Origin: CAZIUL01 sp964542475
GTDB taxonomy: Bacteria > Planctomycetota > B15-G4 > CAYZWU01
Direction of reading: 5' to 3'
DNA: 51,401 nt
NCBI GenBank assembly: GCA_964542475.1
Contig: CAZIUL010000029.1
Location: forward strand, 1-51,401
Part shown: in pieces, positions 41,134 through 50,214 of the stretch
Position numbering within the stretch: the first letter of the stretch is position 1
How the letters are laid out: every line of letters starts with the position of its first letter
Position numbers and translations under genes: made by a program
The notes under the pieces: model-generated
Seen by the model: only the letters and a program-made list of their open reading frames with translations
Database searches by the model: none
Told to the model about the DNA's origin: nothing

Positions 41134-43188
41134 ATGTCCATGTGCAAACAGCTTTCTTTCATGGTGTGCCTCATGACCTGCCTCGTTCTCGCTCCGGCTG
41201 CCGGCTCCGCTGAACCCGCCGCTCAAGAGCGGGAGATGCGGCTGCCCGCGCCTTTTGAGGTGATCCCTCTGCCGAAAAAAGTCGAGCTTCTTGAAGAGCC
41301 AGGCATTGCGTTCGGGGAGATCAAGGCGATAAGGCTTTTGACCGGATGCAAGCGGCCCCCCGCAGGGCCTCTGCTCTCGTTCCTGCCGTGCACGGATAAC
41401 GAGGGGAAAGGCGTGCTCGCGCTCGAGCTCAGCGGCACGGGGACGGAGGAAGGGTACACAATGGCCATTTCCGGGGGCGGCGTGAAGATCACCTCTCCGG
41501 GCCGGGCAGGGCTCTTTTACGGGCAAAAGACTCTTGAGCAGCTTATGGAGGACGCGAGGGACACCGGCGCCGTAATACCGGCCTGCGTGATCACGGATTA
41601 TCCGTCGCTCAAATACAGGGCGATCCACTTCGACCTCAAGCATCATCTCGACACCACTGACTACTACTACGGGCTCATCGACCGCCTCGCGGACCTGAAG
41701 ATAAACGCGGCCATCTTCGAGTTCGAAGACAAGCTGCGCTACGCGCGGCAGCCCGAGGTGGGAGCGCCACAGGCGATCAGCATCGACGAGATGGCGGCTC
41801 TCACCATGTATGCGAGGGAACGCAACATCGAGATCAGCCCTCTGGTGCAGGGGCTCGGGCACGCAACCTTCATCCTGAAACACGAAAAGTACGCTCACCT
41901 GAGGGAGAAGCGGGACAGCTCCTGGGTGTTCTGTCCCCTGCACGAGGAAACCTACAAGGTGCTGTTCGACCTATACTTGGATGCCATGGATGCCACGCCT
42001 AAAAGCCGCTATCTCCACGTGGGCGGCGACGAGATCGAGCAGATCGGTATCTGCCCGAGATGCAAGGGGACGGCCGATGAAGAAGGCGTCTTCGGGCTCA
42101 ATCTATACTGGCTGAACCGCGTGTGCGAGTTCGCGGCAAAGCACGGCCGCATCCCGATCTTCTGGGATGACATGCCGCTCAAGCACGCGGGGCTCTGGGG
42201 TTCGATCCGGCACGGCGATGAAAAGCAGGCGGAGGCCGCGTGGAACAAGGGGAGGCCCGTCCTGGACAGCATGATCGACAACTTCCCCAAGAACTGCGTG
42301 TACATGCGCTGGACCTATGACCTCGGAAGGAATCCGGGCAACATAATGTGCCTGGACTGGTACAGGGACAGGGGATTGAAAGCGATGATAGCCACGGCAG
42401 CGCAGAACACATCCGCGCTTCTGCCCACGGACGACCGTGTCGATGTTATCGAAAGCTTCATCGGCCTTGCCGCGGAAAGGGGTATCAGCGGCATGCTCTG
42501 CACGGCGTGGGACGACTCATCTCCTCACATGGAGAGCTACTGGCGCGGGTTCACCGCGGCGGCCGAGTACTCCTGGTCCGCCGGCGGGAGAAACCTTGAA
42601 GCTTTCGAGAAAGCCTACTTTCACCGCGCTTTCGGTCCCGAGTGCACGGACGCTGCCGGGCTTTATGCCCAGCTGTACGAGGCTGTCACCTTCTGGATGG
42701 GCGCGTACCTGGCAAAGGGCGACCGCAGAAGAGCCGGGGGCGAGGTGATCGATCTGCCCGATCCGTCCTCGCCGGGCGCGTGGTCCAAGAAACACGAAAA
42801 GCGACTGGAGCGCGCCGGGAAGGAGATGGCGCGATATGAAAAAACATCCGCTGTTCTTTCCGGTCTTCTGAAAAAATCGAGGAGGAACCGTTATCACCTG
42901 GAGCTGCTCACAGCCATCAACGACTTTCAGGCCGCAGTCCCGGACATGCTGCTCGCGCTGAATGCTTTCGATGAAGGCAAGGGCGGGGGGAAAGTAAAGG
43001 ATGCTTTGAAGCGGTTCGACTCGGCCTGGGCCGGTCTCATGAAAACCTACGGGAAAACCCGGTTCCTGTCATACCCTGCAAGCTATGTTCAGGACCGCTA
43101 CTTTCATTTCGCGAGCCGGACCGAGGACCAAACCTGGCTCATCCAGGTCGAGAAGGAGTTGCACCGCAAGATCCGCGAACTGCTGTAG
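41134..43188 (+). CDS. GH20 beta-N-acetylhexosaminidase
   Basis: A 684-residue exported glycosidase. Seen: signal peptide (SFMVCLMTCLVLAPAAGSA, residues ~8-26), an N-terminal GH20b-like domain ending near LFYGQKTLEQLME, the barrel start KYRAIHFDLKHHL near 170, and the catalytic Asp-Glu pair in YLHVGGDEIEQIG near 292-304, characteristic of family GH20. CPRCKG, the variant after the acid, is unusual, and the WDDM and WTYDLG segments fit the later barrel strands. The start is the ATG at 41134 with AAGGAG six bases upstream. It is likely to free terminal GlcNAc or GalNAc outside the cytoplasm, working with the neighbouring sulfatases. Confidence 0.88.
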   Translation: MSMCKQLSFMVCLMTCLVLAPAAGSAEPAAQEREMRLPAPFEVIPLPKKVELLEEPGIAFGEIKAIRLLTGCKRPPAGPLLSFLPCTDNEGKGVLALELSGTGTEEGYTMAISGGGVKITSPGRAGLFYGQKTLEQLMEDARDTGAVIPACVITDYPSLKYRAIHFDLKHHLDTTDYYYGLIDRLADLKINAAIFEFEDKLRYARQPEVGAPQAISIDEMAALTMYARERNIEISPLVQGLGHATFILKHEKYAHLREKRDSSWVFCPLHEETYKVLFDLYLDAMDATPKSRYLHVGGDEIEQIGICPRCKGTADEEGVFGLNLYWLNRVCEFAAKHGRIPIFWDDMPLKHAGLWGSIRHGDEKQAEAAWNKGRPVLDSMIDNFPKNCVYMRWTYDLGRNPGNIMCLDWYRDRGLKAMIATAAQNTSALLPTDDRVDVIESFIGLAAERGISGMLCTAWDDSSPHMESYWRGFTAAAEYSWSAGGRNLEAFEKAYFHRAFGPECTDAAGLYAQLYEAVTFWMGAYLAKGDRRRAGGEVIDLPDPSSPGAWSKKHEKRLERAGKEMARYEKTSAVLSGLLKKSRRNRYHLELLTAINDFQAAVPDMLLALNAFDEGKGGGKVKDALKRFDSAWAGLMKTYGKTRFLSYPASYVQDRYFHFASRTEDQTWLIQVEKELHRKIRELL

Positions 43189-43191
43189 GGG

Positions 43192-43256
43192 GCATGCGCC
43201 CTGCCACAACACAGTTTACGACACCTCGCGACGAAGAGTATGAAACAAGCGGGCTT
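43192..43256 (-). repeat. Half copy of the 183-bp hairpin repeat
   Basis: The reverse complement of the left half of the repeat at 27628-27810, with few changes and one single-base gap: TCGTCGCGAGG, GTAAACTGTG and GGCGCATG are all kept. It begins four bases after the GH20 stop and its outer end points toward the sulfatase gene. Confidence 0.8.
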
Positions 43257-43280
43257 GGCTTACAACAGAAAGAAGACGAA

Positions 43281-44735
43281 ATGAACAGGCGCAATTTCTT
43301 GAAAACAACAGCAGCTACCGCAGTAACACTGACGCTGGGCGGCGAATCGACAGCCGCGCCCCTCGCGAACAAGCCTAACATCGTCTTTATCATGCTGGAT
43401 GAGTGGGGGTATTTCGAATGGTCGGCAATGGGTCATCCCATATTGCAGACACCAAATATTGACAAGTTGGCGTCCGAAGGAGTTCGATTTACCCAGCTTC
43501 TTGCGGGAGGATCTGTCTGTGCGCCCACACGCAGCGCTCTCATGACCGGTCAGCATACCGGACATACAACCATCCGGTCCAACGGCGGCGGCGCTGCCCT
43601 GTGCTCTGATGACATCACCCTGGCCGACATTCTCAAAGCTGCGGGCTATGCTGTCGGGGGCTTCGGCAAATGGGGCCTGGGCGATGCCGGTACTACGGGC
43701 GTGCCTGAAAAACACGGTTTTGATACATTCTTCGGCTACTACCACCAAGTCCATGCTCATTCCTACTATCCAAGGTATCTGCTCCGCAACAGCGAGAAGG
43801 TGCCGCTGGAGGGGAATACCGGAGATTTTCACACAGGCAAACTGTTTTCCCATTACCTCATCCACAAGGAGGGGCTGAAGTTCATTCGTGCAAACGCTTC
43901 GAAAGGTTCGGCGCAGGCAGGGCCGTTCTTTGCGTATCTTCCCTGGACGCCGCCTCACGGTCACTGGGGAATGCCTGAAGATGATCCCGCATGGCAGAAA
44001 TACAAGAACAGAAAATGGAACGCCAGTAACCAGAGAGGCACACATGATGCGCAAATATACGCGGCAATGGTCGAGATGGCTGACCGTCAGATCGGCGAGA
44101 TACTGGAACTTTTGCGGGAACTGGACATTGAAAGGAATACAATAGTCATCGTGTGCGGTGATAACGGAGGCCAGCCCTATTTCAAGAATGATAAGCATCC
44201 TCATGGCTTCCTGGCCCCCAATCTGGATCCCAGAACAGGAAAACGTTTCCGAGGCGGCAAGGGTAACTTCTATGAAGGGGGACTGAGGGTTCCCTTTATT
44301 GTTCGGTGGCCTGGGAGGATCAAGCCGGGCACTGTTTCCGATCACCTGGGCTATTTTCCGGATGTCATGCCTACACTGGCGGAACTGGCTGGAGTAGAAC
44401 CACGAAAAGATACCGACGGCATCTCATTCGTTCCCATTTTGCTTGGCGAGAACGAGACCGGGCGCAAGCAGAAAAAACATGAGTATCTGTACTGGGAAGA
44501 CGGAAGGAGCTGCGCTGTACGCATGGAAAACTGGAAAGCTGTCAGGCCGAACAAAGCAAAGCCGTTTGAGCTGTATGATTTGAACAAGGACCCGGAAGAG
44601 AAGAACAATGTCGCGAAACTGCATCCTGACATTCTTGAGAAGATGGCGGTCTTTGCGAAGGAAGCTCACACCCCTCCCCGTCACGGCAAGATTCTTGATG
44701 CATCATTGGGTTTCAAAGGGCATAAGAAAGATTAA
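43281..44735 (+). CDS. Tat-exported sulfatase
   Basis: A 484-residue sulfatase of ordinary length. Seen: Tat signal NRRNFLKTTAA (residues 2-12), NIVFIMLDEWGYFEWS at ~33-48 with one metal Asp, CAPTR at 80-84 as the formylglycine site followed by SALMTGQHTGH, GFGKWGLGDAG (~134), and VIVCGDNGGQPYFKN (~300) with the last metal ligands. The ATG at 43281 is chosen for the Tat signal; the upstream codons belong to a repeat fragment. The gene lies between half copies of the hairpin repeat, and its TAA stop (44733-44735) lies in the second of them. Its bases look a little poorer in GC than the GH20 gene. It was probably acquired separately from the other sulfatase. Confidence 0.9.
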   Translation: MNRRNFLKTTAATAVTLTLGGESTAAPLANKPNIVFIMLDEWGYFEWSAMGHPILQTPNIDKLASEGVRFTQLLAGGSVCAPTRSALMTGQHTGHTTIRSNGGGAALCSDDITLADILKAAGYAVGGFGKWGLGDAGTTGVPEKHGFDTFFGYYHQVHAHSYYPRYLLRNSEKVPLEGNTGDFHTGKLFSHYLIHKEGLKFIRANASKGSAQAGPFFAYLPWTPPHGHWGMPEDDPAWQKYKNRKWNASNQRGTHDAQIYAAMVEMADRQIGEILELLRELDIERNTIVIVCGDNGGQPYFKNDKHPHGFLAPNLDPRTGKRFRGGKGNFYEGGLRVPFIVRWPGRIKPGTVSDHLGYFPDVMPTLAELAGVEPRKDTDGISFVPILLGENETGRKQKKHEYLYWEDGRSCAVRMENWKAVRPNKAKPFELYDLNKDPEEKNNVAKLHPDILEKMAVFAKEAHTPPRHGKILDASLGFKGHKKD

Positions 44736-44766
44736 CCCGCTTATTTCATATTCTTCGTCGCGAGGT
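44731..44766 (+). repeat. Left-end fragment of the hairpin repeat, supplying a stop codon
   Basis: ATTAACCCGCTTATTTCAT plus the following TTCTTCGTCGCGAGGT matches the left end of the full repeat copies. The sulfatase stop codon is formed by the TAA inside its first five bases. Confidence 0.8.
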
Positions 44767-44786
44767 GCCGGGCTGGGAATGATGTT

Positions 44787-47315
44787 CTAATCTCCTCCTG
44801 ATGTTTCCCCCCCTGTTTTTCTGAGGATTTCGTTGAGTATGGCCCTACACTGCGCGTATTCGGGCGCATCAGGAGGGATCTTCTCCAATGCCTTGCGGGC
44901 CAGGAGCTCGGCCTCGGCAGGTCGATCCGTCATCATGTAGAGCTGGGCAAGGCGTTTTATTGAGTTCGGGGTGAAGGGGTGATGGTATCCCAGCTTTTCG
45001 CTGAAACAGTTCACTATTTCCTTCAAGAGGAGCTCTGCCTCATCCCAGCGGTTCGTCTTAATGTACAGGGATGCCAGGTTCGAGTTTACGATATGCGTTG
45101 CTGGAGCCTTGTCACCATAAATACGTCGGTTTCTCTTTGATACTTGAAGGAGAAGGGACTCCGCCTTTTTCCAGTCTCCCTTCTTGTTATACAATGAACC
45201 CAGTGCAGTAGAAGTTATGGCCGTGTGAGGATCATCCTCGCCACAGACTTCCAGACAACGGTCCAGACAGTCGAGCAGCAGGGATTCCGCCTCGTCCAAC
45301 CGGTTTCTGTCAATATAGAGCTTCCCCAAGCACTCCATGCATTGGATGGTGATCGTGTTCTTCTTGCCCAGCACCTCCTCGCTCCTGTTGAAGCTATCTA
45401 GAAGGAGGGTCTCTGCTTCCTCGAAATTTCCCTGTTTGAGTCGGAGCGAGGCCAGGGAGTTCATGGCCATCAGGTTCCAGGAAGCCCCCTCCTCATCCAG
45501 GCGGCCGCTGGTAGCGGTCAGTGTTCTTTTGATCATGGACTCCGCCTCTTCATACCGAGCCGTGATCAAGTAGACAGCGCCCAGTTGATAAAGGACCGGC
45601 ACTGATAACTCGTGATCTTCTCCAAGTGTATCCAGGCAGGTGTTCAGCGCATCTTTCAGCAGGCGTTCCCCTGACTCGAAATCTCCTAGAGCCGTGAAAG
45701 CTCTCGCCATGATTGTAATCAATCGGACTCGAGTTTCCGGCTGGTCCCTGAACTCGGAGTTAATGGAGGTCGCACCTTTTTGAAGAAGCTCGTAGGCAGT
45801 GATCTTTCTCCCAAGGGCTTGATTGGGATCAGACATCTGGAAAAGGTTCACGAGAAAATCGATTACCTGATTGGACAGGACCAGCTCCTCTTCTACCTGG
45901 AGCAGGGCATCCTCCTTGGCCTTCCGCTCCTTCTCGGCCTGCGTGAGCGCTCCCTGCACCTCGAGGGTGAAGAGCTTTTGCTGGATGCCGAAAACCAGCG
46001 GGCCCACGACTACCAGTAGAAAGAGCGTCCCGAACATCGCGGACAGGGCGGGGTTCCTGCGGACCAACCGACAGGTCCGCCTGACCATCCCCGCAGGCTG
46101 GGCTTTGATGGGCCTGAACTCCAAGAAGTTTGTCAGGTCCTCCAGAAACTCCCCCGCAGTCGTGTACCTGCGGTCCGGGTCCTTCTCCATGGCTTTGAGA
46201 CAGATCGTTTCCAGATCCTTGGGGATCATGCGCGTGATCGCCCTCGGCAGGGTGGGATCCCTGGCAAGGATCTTTGTCAGGACTTCCTGGGAAGTTTTGC
46301 CGTCGTAAGCTTTTTGCAGGGTAATCAGCTCGTAGAAGGTCACACCCAGGGCAAAGATATCCACGCGAAGGTCCAGGCTTCTTCCCTTGGGCGAGGCCTG
46401 CTCGGGAGCGATGTAGTGTGGCGTGCCGGACAGCTCGCCCGTCAAGGTGAGTGACGGCAGGCCTTCCTCGCGGGCCAGTCCGAAATCGGTGAGCACCGCG
46501 CTTCCGTCGCAGCGTACCAGTATGTTGGATGGTTTCACGTCCCGATGGATCACGCCGGCCTTGTGGGCATGATCGAGGGCCTCCAGCACCTGCATCATTA
46601 TCCGGCATACCGACTCGATGTAGCTCTTGTTCCAGAAGCCGCCTGCGGTACCAACCGATTCCTCTTCCTGATCTCCCCTGTTTGTCAGGCGGAACTTTTC
46701 CGACGTTACGGCCGCTCCCATCCGCTTTCCATCCGCGGGATAGCCGCCCTCAGCCTGCAGTGTTTGTATGACCTTATCCAGGGGTGCCCCCTCCACGAAC
46801 TCCATGGCGAAGAAGTGGGTCCCCTTGTCCTCACCGATGGCATGGATCTCCACGATGCCCGGGTGTTTGACCTTGGCCCCAGCGGAGGCTTCCCGCCGGA
46901 ACCGCTCCACGGATTCCTTCCTGAGCGTGAGATGGGCGGGCAGGACCTTGAGGGCCACGATGCGGTTCAGCGAGACTTGTCGGGCTTCGTACACCACACC
47001 CATGCCGCCGCGGCCCAGCTCCCGGATGAGAACGAAATCCCCAAGCTGCTCGCCTTTTGCGGCATCGAACCCGGGCGATGCCTTCCCGGAAAGGTCGGGC
47101 ATATCCCGGACCTTGCTCCCGTCGTCCTGTTCGAGCTGTTGTACCGTGGACATGAACCGCTCGATGCGCTCCCGGAGCTGCTTTTCGAAAGAGGGATGTT
47201 CCCGGCAAAAGCTTTCCAGGTCCGGCTCCTCCCCGCCAAGCCAGGCATCGCAAAAGGCGGAGTAGGCCTTCTCCAGTGCCTCGCCGTGATCGGGTACTCC
47301 TTCAGCAGAACTCAT
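44787..47315 (-). CDS. Membrane Ser/Thr protein kinase with C-terminal TPRs
   Basis: An 842-residue Hanks-type kinase. Seen: GRGGMGVVYEA near residue 100, VALKVLP near 122, HRDVKPSNIL near 257, DFGLARE near 280 and APEQASPKGRSLD near 305, so all catalytic residues are present. A ~50-residue insert separates the N-lobe from the HRD region. A single transmembrane helix lies near 427 (MFGTLFLLVVVGPLVFGI), followed by a short coiled coil and about eight TPR units (for example AEALLLDSFN- and YIDRNRLDEAESLLLDCLDR-type repeats). The kinase head would be cytoplasmic. It is translationally coupled to the sigma gene (ATGA), a pairing I associate with planctomycetes, in which the kinase may control the sigma factor; that control is inferred. 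Confidence 0.9.
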   Translation of the reverse strand: MSSAEGVPDHGEALEKAYSAFCDAWLGGEEPDLESFCREHPSFEKQLRERIERFMSTVQQLEQDDGSKVRDMPDLSGKASPGFDAAKGEQLGDFVLIRELGRGGMGVVYEARQVSLNRIVALKVLPAHLTLRKESVERFRREASAGAKVKHPGIVEIHAIGEDKGTHFFAMEFVEGAPLDKVIQTLQAEGGYPADGKRMGAAVTSEKFRLTNRGDQEEESVGTAGGFWNKSYIESVCRIMMQVLEALDHAHKAGVIHRDVKPSNILVRCDGSAVLTDFGLAREEGLPSLTLTGELSGTPHYIAPEQASPKGRSLDLRVDIFALGVTFYELITLQKAYDGKTSQEVLTKILARDPTLPRAITRMIPKDLETICLKAMEKDPDRRYTTAGEFLEDLTNFLEFRPIKAQPAGMVRRTCRLVRRNPALSAMFGTLFLLVVVGPLVFGIQQKLFTLEVQGALTQAEKERKAKEDALLQVEEELVLSNQVIDFLVNLFQMSDPNQALGRKITAYELLQKGATSINSEFRDQPETRVRLITIMARAFTALGDFESGERLLKDALNTCLDTLGEDHELSVPVLYQLGAVYLITARYEEAESMIKRTLTATSGRLDEEGASWNLMAMNSLASLRLKQGNFEEAETLLLDSFNRSEEVLGKKNTITIQCMECLGKLYIDRNRLDEAESLLLDCLDRCLEVCGEDDPHTAITSTALGSLYNKKGDWKKAESLLLQVSKRNRRIYGDKAPATHIVNSNLASLYIKTNRWDEAELLLKEIVNCFSEKLGYHHPFTPNSIKRLAQLYMMTDRPAEAELLARKALEKIPPDAPEYAQCRAILNEILRKTGGETSGGD

Positions 47316-47962
47316 ATTTGTATTTCTTTGGACAGTTCCGGCCCGACCACGCTGTCGATCCTGCCGTTCTTGAGGGCTTCTACCTTGTCGATCAGTTCAT
47401 TGATCGCATTGTAGTAACGTTTTCTTGCCCCGGCCTTGGAGAGCTCTATACGCTTTCCGATCTCGGAGAAGGACAGGTCCATCCAGTTGCGATGAACGAT
47501 CACCTCCTGGTGCTTGAAGCCGAGAAGCTCGACAGCGAGACGCAGCCAAGCCTCCTCTTCCTGCTTGTTTACGATCTGGCTGGGCGTGTCCTGCTTTCGT
47601 TCAGAAGGGTTGAGGTTCAAAACCGTGTCCGAGGGGAGGGGCCGCTCCCGGGCAACGGCCCGGCGGCAGGCGGTGATCCAGTCGTATTGGTTGCTCACCA
47701 CGTTTTCCACGATCCGGCAGAGCAGCGCCCGGAACTGTCCGTCGTTCGTCACATGGAGCCTGGGACCGTACTTGAGGAACTGGACCATGGCCTCCTGAAC
47801 GATGTCGCCCGTATCGGACTTGTGGCGCGGAAAGTTGCCCAGCTTTTTATGAATATAGGTTTGAATCCACGGGAGGTGGCGTTTCAGGATCTCTTCGATA
47901 TCGGTATCCTGGCCCTGGTGCCAGTTGGGGAGAAAAAAATCTGATCCGTTCCGGTCCATCAC
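47312..47962 (-). CDS. ECF-type sigma-70 family factor
   Basis: A 216-residue sigma factor. Seen: region 2 with WIQTYIHKKLG, DTGDIVQEAMVQFLKYG and FRALLCRIVENVVSNQYDW (residues ~32-95), and region 4 with LSFSEIGKRIELSKAGARKR (~163-182), a clear helix-turn-helix. The middle linker is longer than in classical ECF factors, as I recall for planctomycete kinase-linked members. It overlaps the kinase start by four bases and is the first gene of the pair. It probably directs RNA polymerase to a small regulon under a signal read by the kinase; the regulon is unknown. The 600-bp upstream region includes the scaffold gap. Confidence 0.85.
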   Translation of the reverse strand: MMDRNGSDFFLPNWHQGQDTDIEEILKRHLPWIQTYIHKKLGNFPRHKSDTGDIVQEAMVQFLKYGPRLHVTNDGQFRALLCRIVENVVSNQYDWITACRRAVARERPLPSDTVLNLNPSERKQDTPSQIVNKQEEEAWLRLAVELLGFKHQEVIVHRNWMDLSFSEIGKRIELSKAGARKRYYNAINELIDKVEALKNGRIDSVVGPELSKEIQI

Positions 47963-48567
47963 GATTAATCTCGACGGAATCCACTATGTATCATTAAGTT
48001 ACATAAGAGCTTAAATTGTTTTTTTGCGATTATACCAAGCCTGCCGTTTGATACTTTCGCTCCTTGGTTTATCGGTTGATCCAGTCCGTACGAAGGCTTT
48101 TATTTGAGGTTGCATGAATACAAGCGGAGAAAAGAAAAAAAATCAGCCTTTCCGGTAATCATCGCTGCTGTTTTTCTTGTTCCTATTATAACCGAGGATC
48201 TTCTGCGAGNNNNNNNNNNNNNNNNNNNNNNNNNNNNNNNNNNNNNNNNNNNNNNNNNNNNNNNNNNNNNNNNNNNNNNNNNNNNNNNNNNNNNNNNNNN
48301 NNNNNNNNNTAACCGAGGATCTTCTGCGAGACAAATAGATGTAATTGGATTGTTTAAATAAGTTACATGCAATCTTTTACCTCACCTTTGTACACGATCC
48401 TCGGTACCGGTGATGAGGATCTTTCTGGGCGATTCCTGGCTGCCGGAACTGTATTGTAGCGCCCATTTTGCGGAATGTCTGTGGCGCCCGGCTCATTGTA
48501 TTCGATGGGAACTATCATCCATTGAAGCGCTCACGGGTGCCGAAAAACATTTCTTGGAGGTAAAATC
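47963..48567. other. Divergent non-coding stretch around the scaffold gap
   Basis: Upstream regions of the sigma gene (minus) and the kelch gene (plus) meet here. It is AT-rich near 47990-48030. Apart from the gap and its 21-bp flanks, I see a GGTACCGG palindrome near 48400 and a good ribosome site (TTGGAGG, ~48553-48559) for the kelch gene. No gene is supported; open frames that cross the N run are artefacts. Confidence 0.6.
48189..48330. other. 100-N assembly gap with identical 21-bp flanks
   Basis: N at 48210-48309. The 21 bases before it (48189-48209) and after it (48310-48330) are identical and start TAACCGAGGATC. Two contig ends sharing one 21-mer are what a k=21 assembly graph produces, so the true gap may be zero or may hide a repeat. 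The 100 N is the usual placeholder length. Confidence 0.9.
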
Positions 48568-49947
48568 ATGGTTAGACTTTTTCTTTCAGGGGCGACGTTT
48601 CTGGGGATCTTGTGCCTGCTTTTTACTGGATTCCCGGTAGAGGCTTCAGCACAGACACAGTGGGAACAGCTCTTCCCCACGGACCACCCGTCAAAGCGCT
48701 GCGAGCATGACATGGTCGCCGTGGGAACAGGCGATATCATCCTCTTCGGCGGCGGCGATACGAAGAACGGTCCCAAGTACAACGACACCTGGTCCTGGGA
48801 CGGCAGCAACTGGACCGATGTCACCCCAACCACCGCAAATCCACCCACCCGCACAGCGCACACTATGGCCTACGATCCCACGAGGGATCGGGTAGTCCTA
48901 TTCTCGGGCTGGGACGGTAACAACTACATCCCGGACACGTGGGAATGGGACGGAAGCCACTGGATCGATGTGACGCCAGCCGTGGCTCCCGGAAAGCGGG
49001 ACTGGGCCGACATGGTCTATGATCCGAATACGGGCAAGATCCTCCTTTTCGGCGGTCATGACTATCAGATTTCAGGCTACAAATACAACGACACCTGGAC
49101 CTGGGATGGAACCGACTGGGTTCAGCTCTTCCCGGCTACCGTTCCGGCTCCCCGGGGCGGGCACAGCATGGTGTACGACCAGAACCGCGGAACCGTGCTC
49201 ATGATCGGGAATTATAGCTCGACGGCCACGATCGAGATGTGGGAGTGGGACGGAAGCGACTGGAACCAGCTCTTCCCGACTAACCTGCCCTCCGGACGCG
49301 GCTGGGGCACCATGGCCTGGGACGATGCGCGCAGCCGCGTGGTGTATTACGGCGGGAAGGATAACGTCACGAAGCTTTTGCTGAACGAAGTATGGGAGTG
49401 GGAAGGCAGCGACTGGACCCTGACCTCCGCCAGCGGGCCGGCCTATGGATGGACCACGGCCGAGTACGATGTCTTCCGGCAGAAGCTCCTGGTTCAGGGC
49501 GGAGCCATTGCCCCGGACCGGACCGCGGTTGACGACAAGACCTGGGCCTATGGGGGTGAATCGCTTTATGCCGACGCTACCACCCTGTCGGAATCAACAG
49601 GCGGTATAGTGAACTTCACCTTGAATTCGGGATCAACCCACGCCGGCCGCACATACTTCATGCTGGGCAGCGTGACTGGAACATCCCCCGGCTTTCCCCT
49701 GCCCGGCGGGTTGGTACTACCCCTGAACTGGGACATCTTTACAGGCATGGTGTTCAAGCTGGCGAACACTCCGGCCTTCGAGGACTTCTACGGCACCTTG
49801 GACGGCTCGGGGCAGGCAACAGCGCAGCTGGACTCTTTTGGGCCCCTGCCTCCCGGTGGCTTGGGCGTCAAGCTGTACTTCGCGTACCTGCAATACAGCC
49901 CCTTTGACTTCGTGTCGAACCCGGTGGCGATAGAGATCGTGCCCTAA
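48568..49947 (+). CDS. Exported kelch-repeat protein
   Basis: A 459-residue exported protein: signal peptide to about residue 28 (ending VEASAQTQ), then about six kelch-type blades, each reading like HSMVYD, an RVVLFGG strand and a TWEWDGSDW strand (for example WSWDGSNWTDVTP, WEWDGSHWIDVTP, WTWDGTDWVQLFP). A C-terminal ~110-residue domain (TGGIVNFTLNSGSTHAGRTY ... PPGGLGVKLYFAYLQYSPFD) matches a module I have seen at the end of many planctomycete exoproteins. The repeats probably build a beta-propeller for binding proteins or glycans outside the cell; no enzyme motif is seen. It stands alone, with a hairpin after its stop. Confidence 0.85.
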   Translation: MVRLFLSGATFLGILCLLFTGFPVEASAQTQWEQLFPTDHPSKRCEHDMVAVGTGDIILFGGGDTKNGPKYNDTWSWDGSNWTDVTPTTANPPTRTAHTMAYDPTRDRVVLFSGWDGNNYIPDTWEWDGSHWIDVTPAVAPGKRDWADMVYDPNTGKILLFGGHDYQISGYKYNDTWTWDGTDWVQLFPATVPAPRGGHSMVYDQNRGTVLMIGNYSSTATIEMWEWDGSDWNQLFPTNLPSGRGWGTMAWDDARSRVVYYGGKDNVTKLLLNEVWEWEGSDWTLTSASGPAYGWTTAEYDVFRQKLLVQGGAIAPDRTAVDDKTWAYGGESLYADATTLSESTGGIVNFTLNSGSTHAGRTYFMLGSVTGTSPGFPLPGGLVLPLNWDIFTGMVFKLANTPAFEDFYGTLDGSGQATAQLDSFGPLPPGGLGVKLYFAYLQYSPFDFVSNPVAIEIVP

Positions 49948-49991
49948 CTTACTACCTATTTCTCCTTTCCACTATATTGCGGAAAGGCATT

Positions 49992-50032
49992 ATCCTCATG
50001 GTTGTGGGATAGGCTTCCATGACCATGAGGAT
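49992..50032 (+). terminator. Hairpin after the kelch gene
   Basis: Perfect 11-bp inverted repeat ATCCTCATGGT (49992-50002) and ACCATGAGGAT (50022-50032) with a 19-base loop, 45 bases after the stop. No U run follows, so it may be a weak or Rho-assisted terminator, or an mRNA stabiliser. Confidence 0.4.
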
Positions 50033-50214
50033 ATCCCGCTTGTCAACCGGCCATCGACCATGTAGAAAACGGCCTATCATTCTTCATATCTGTAGGTTAC
50101 TGGCCAGGTACCCCTTGCTTCACTTCTTCGTTGTCTTGGGCTATCATCTCCCCTTTTTCATGAACCATAATGAATAGCCTTTATATCACGGGCGCACATC
50201 GCTTCGACACACAT

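Noticed and set aside
48104..48361. Open frames crossing the N run
   Set aside because: They exist only because N was translated as X; real sequence is unknown there.
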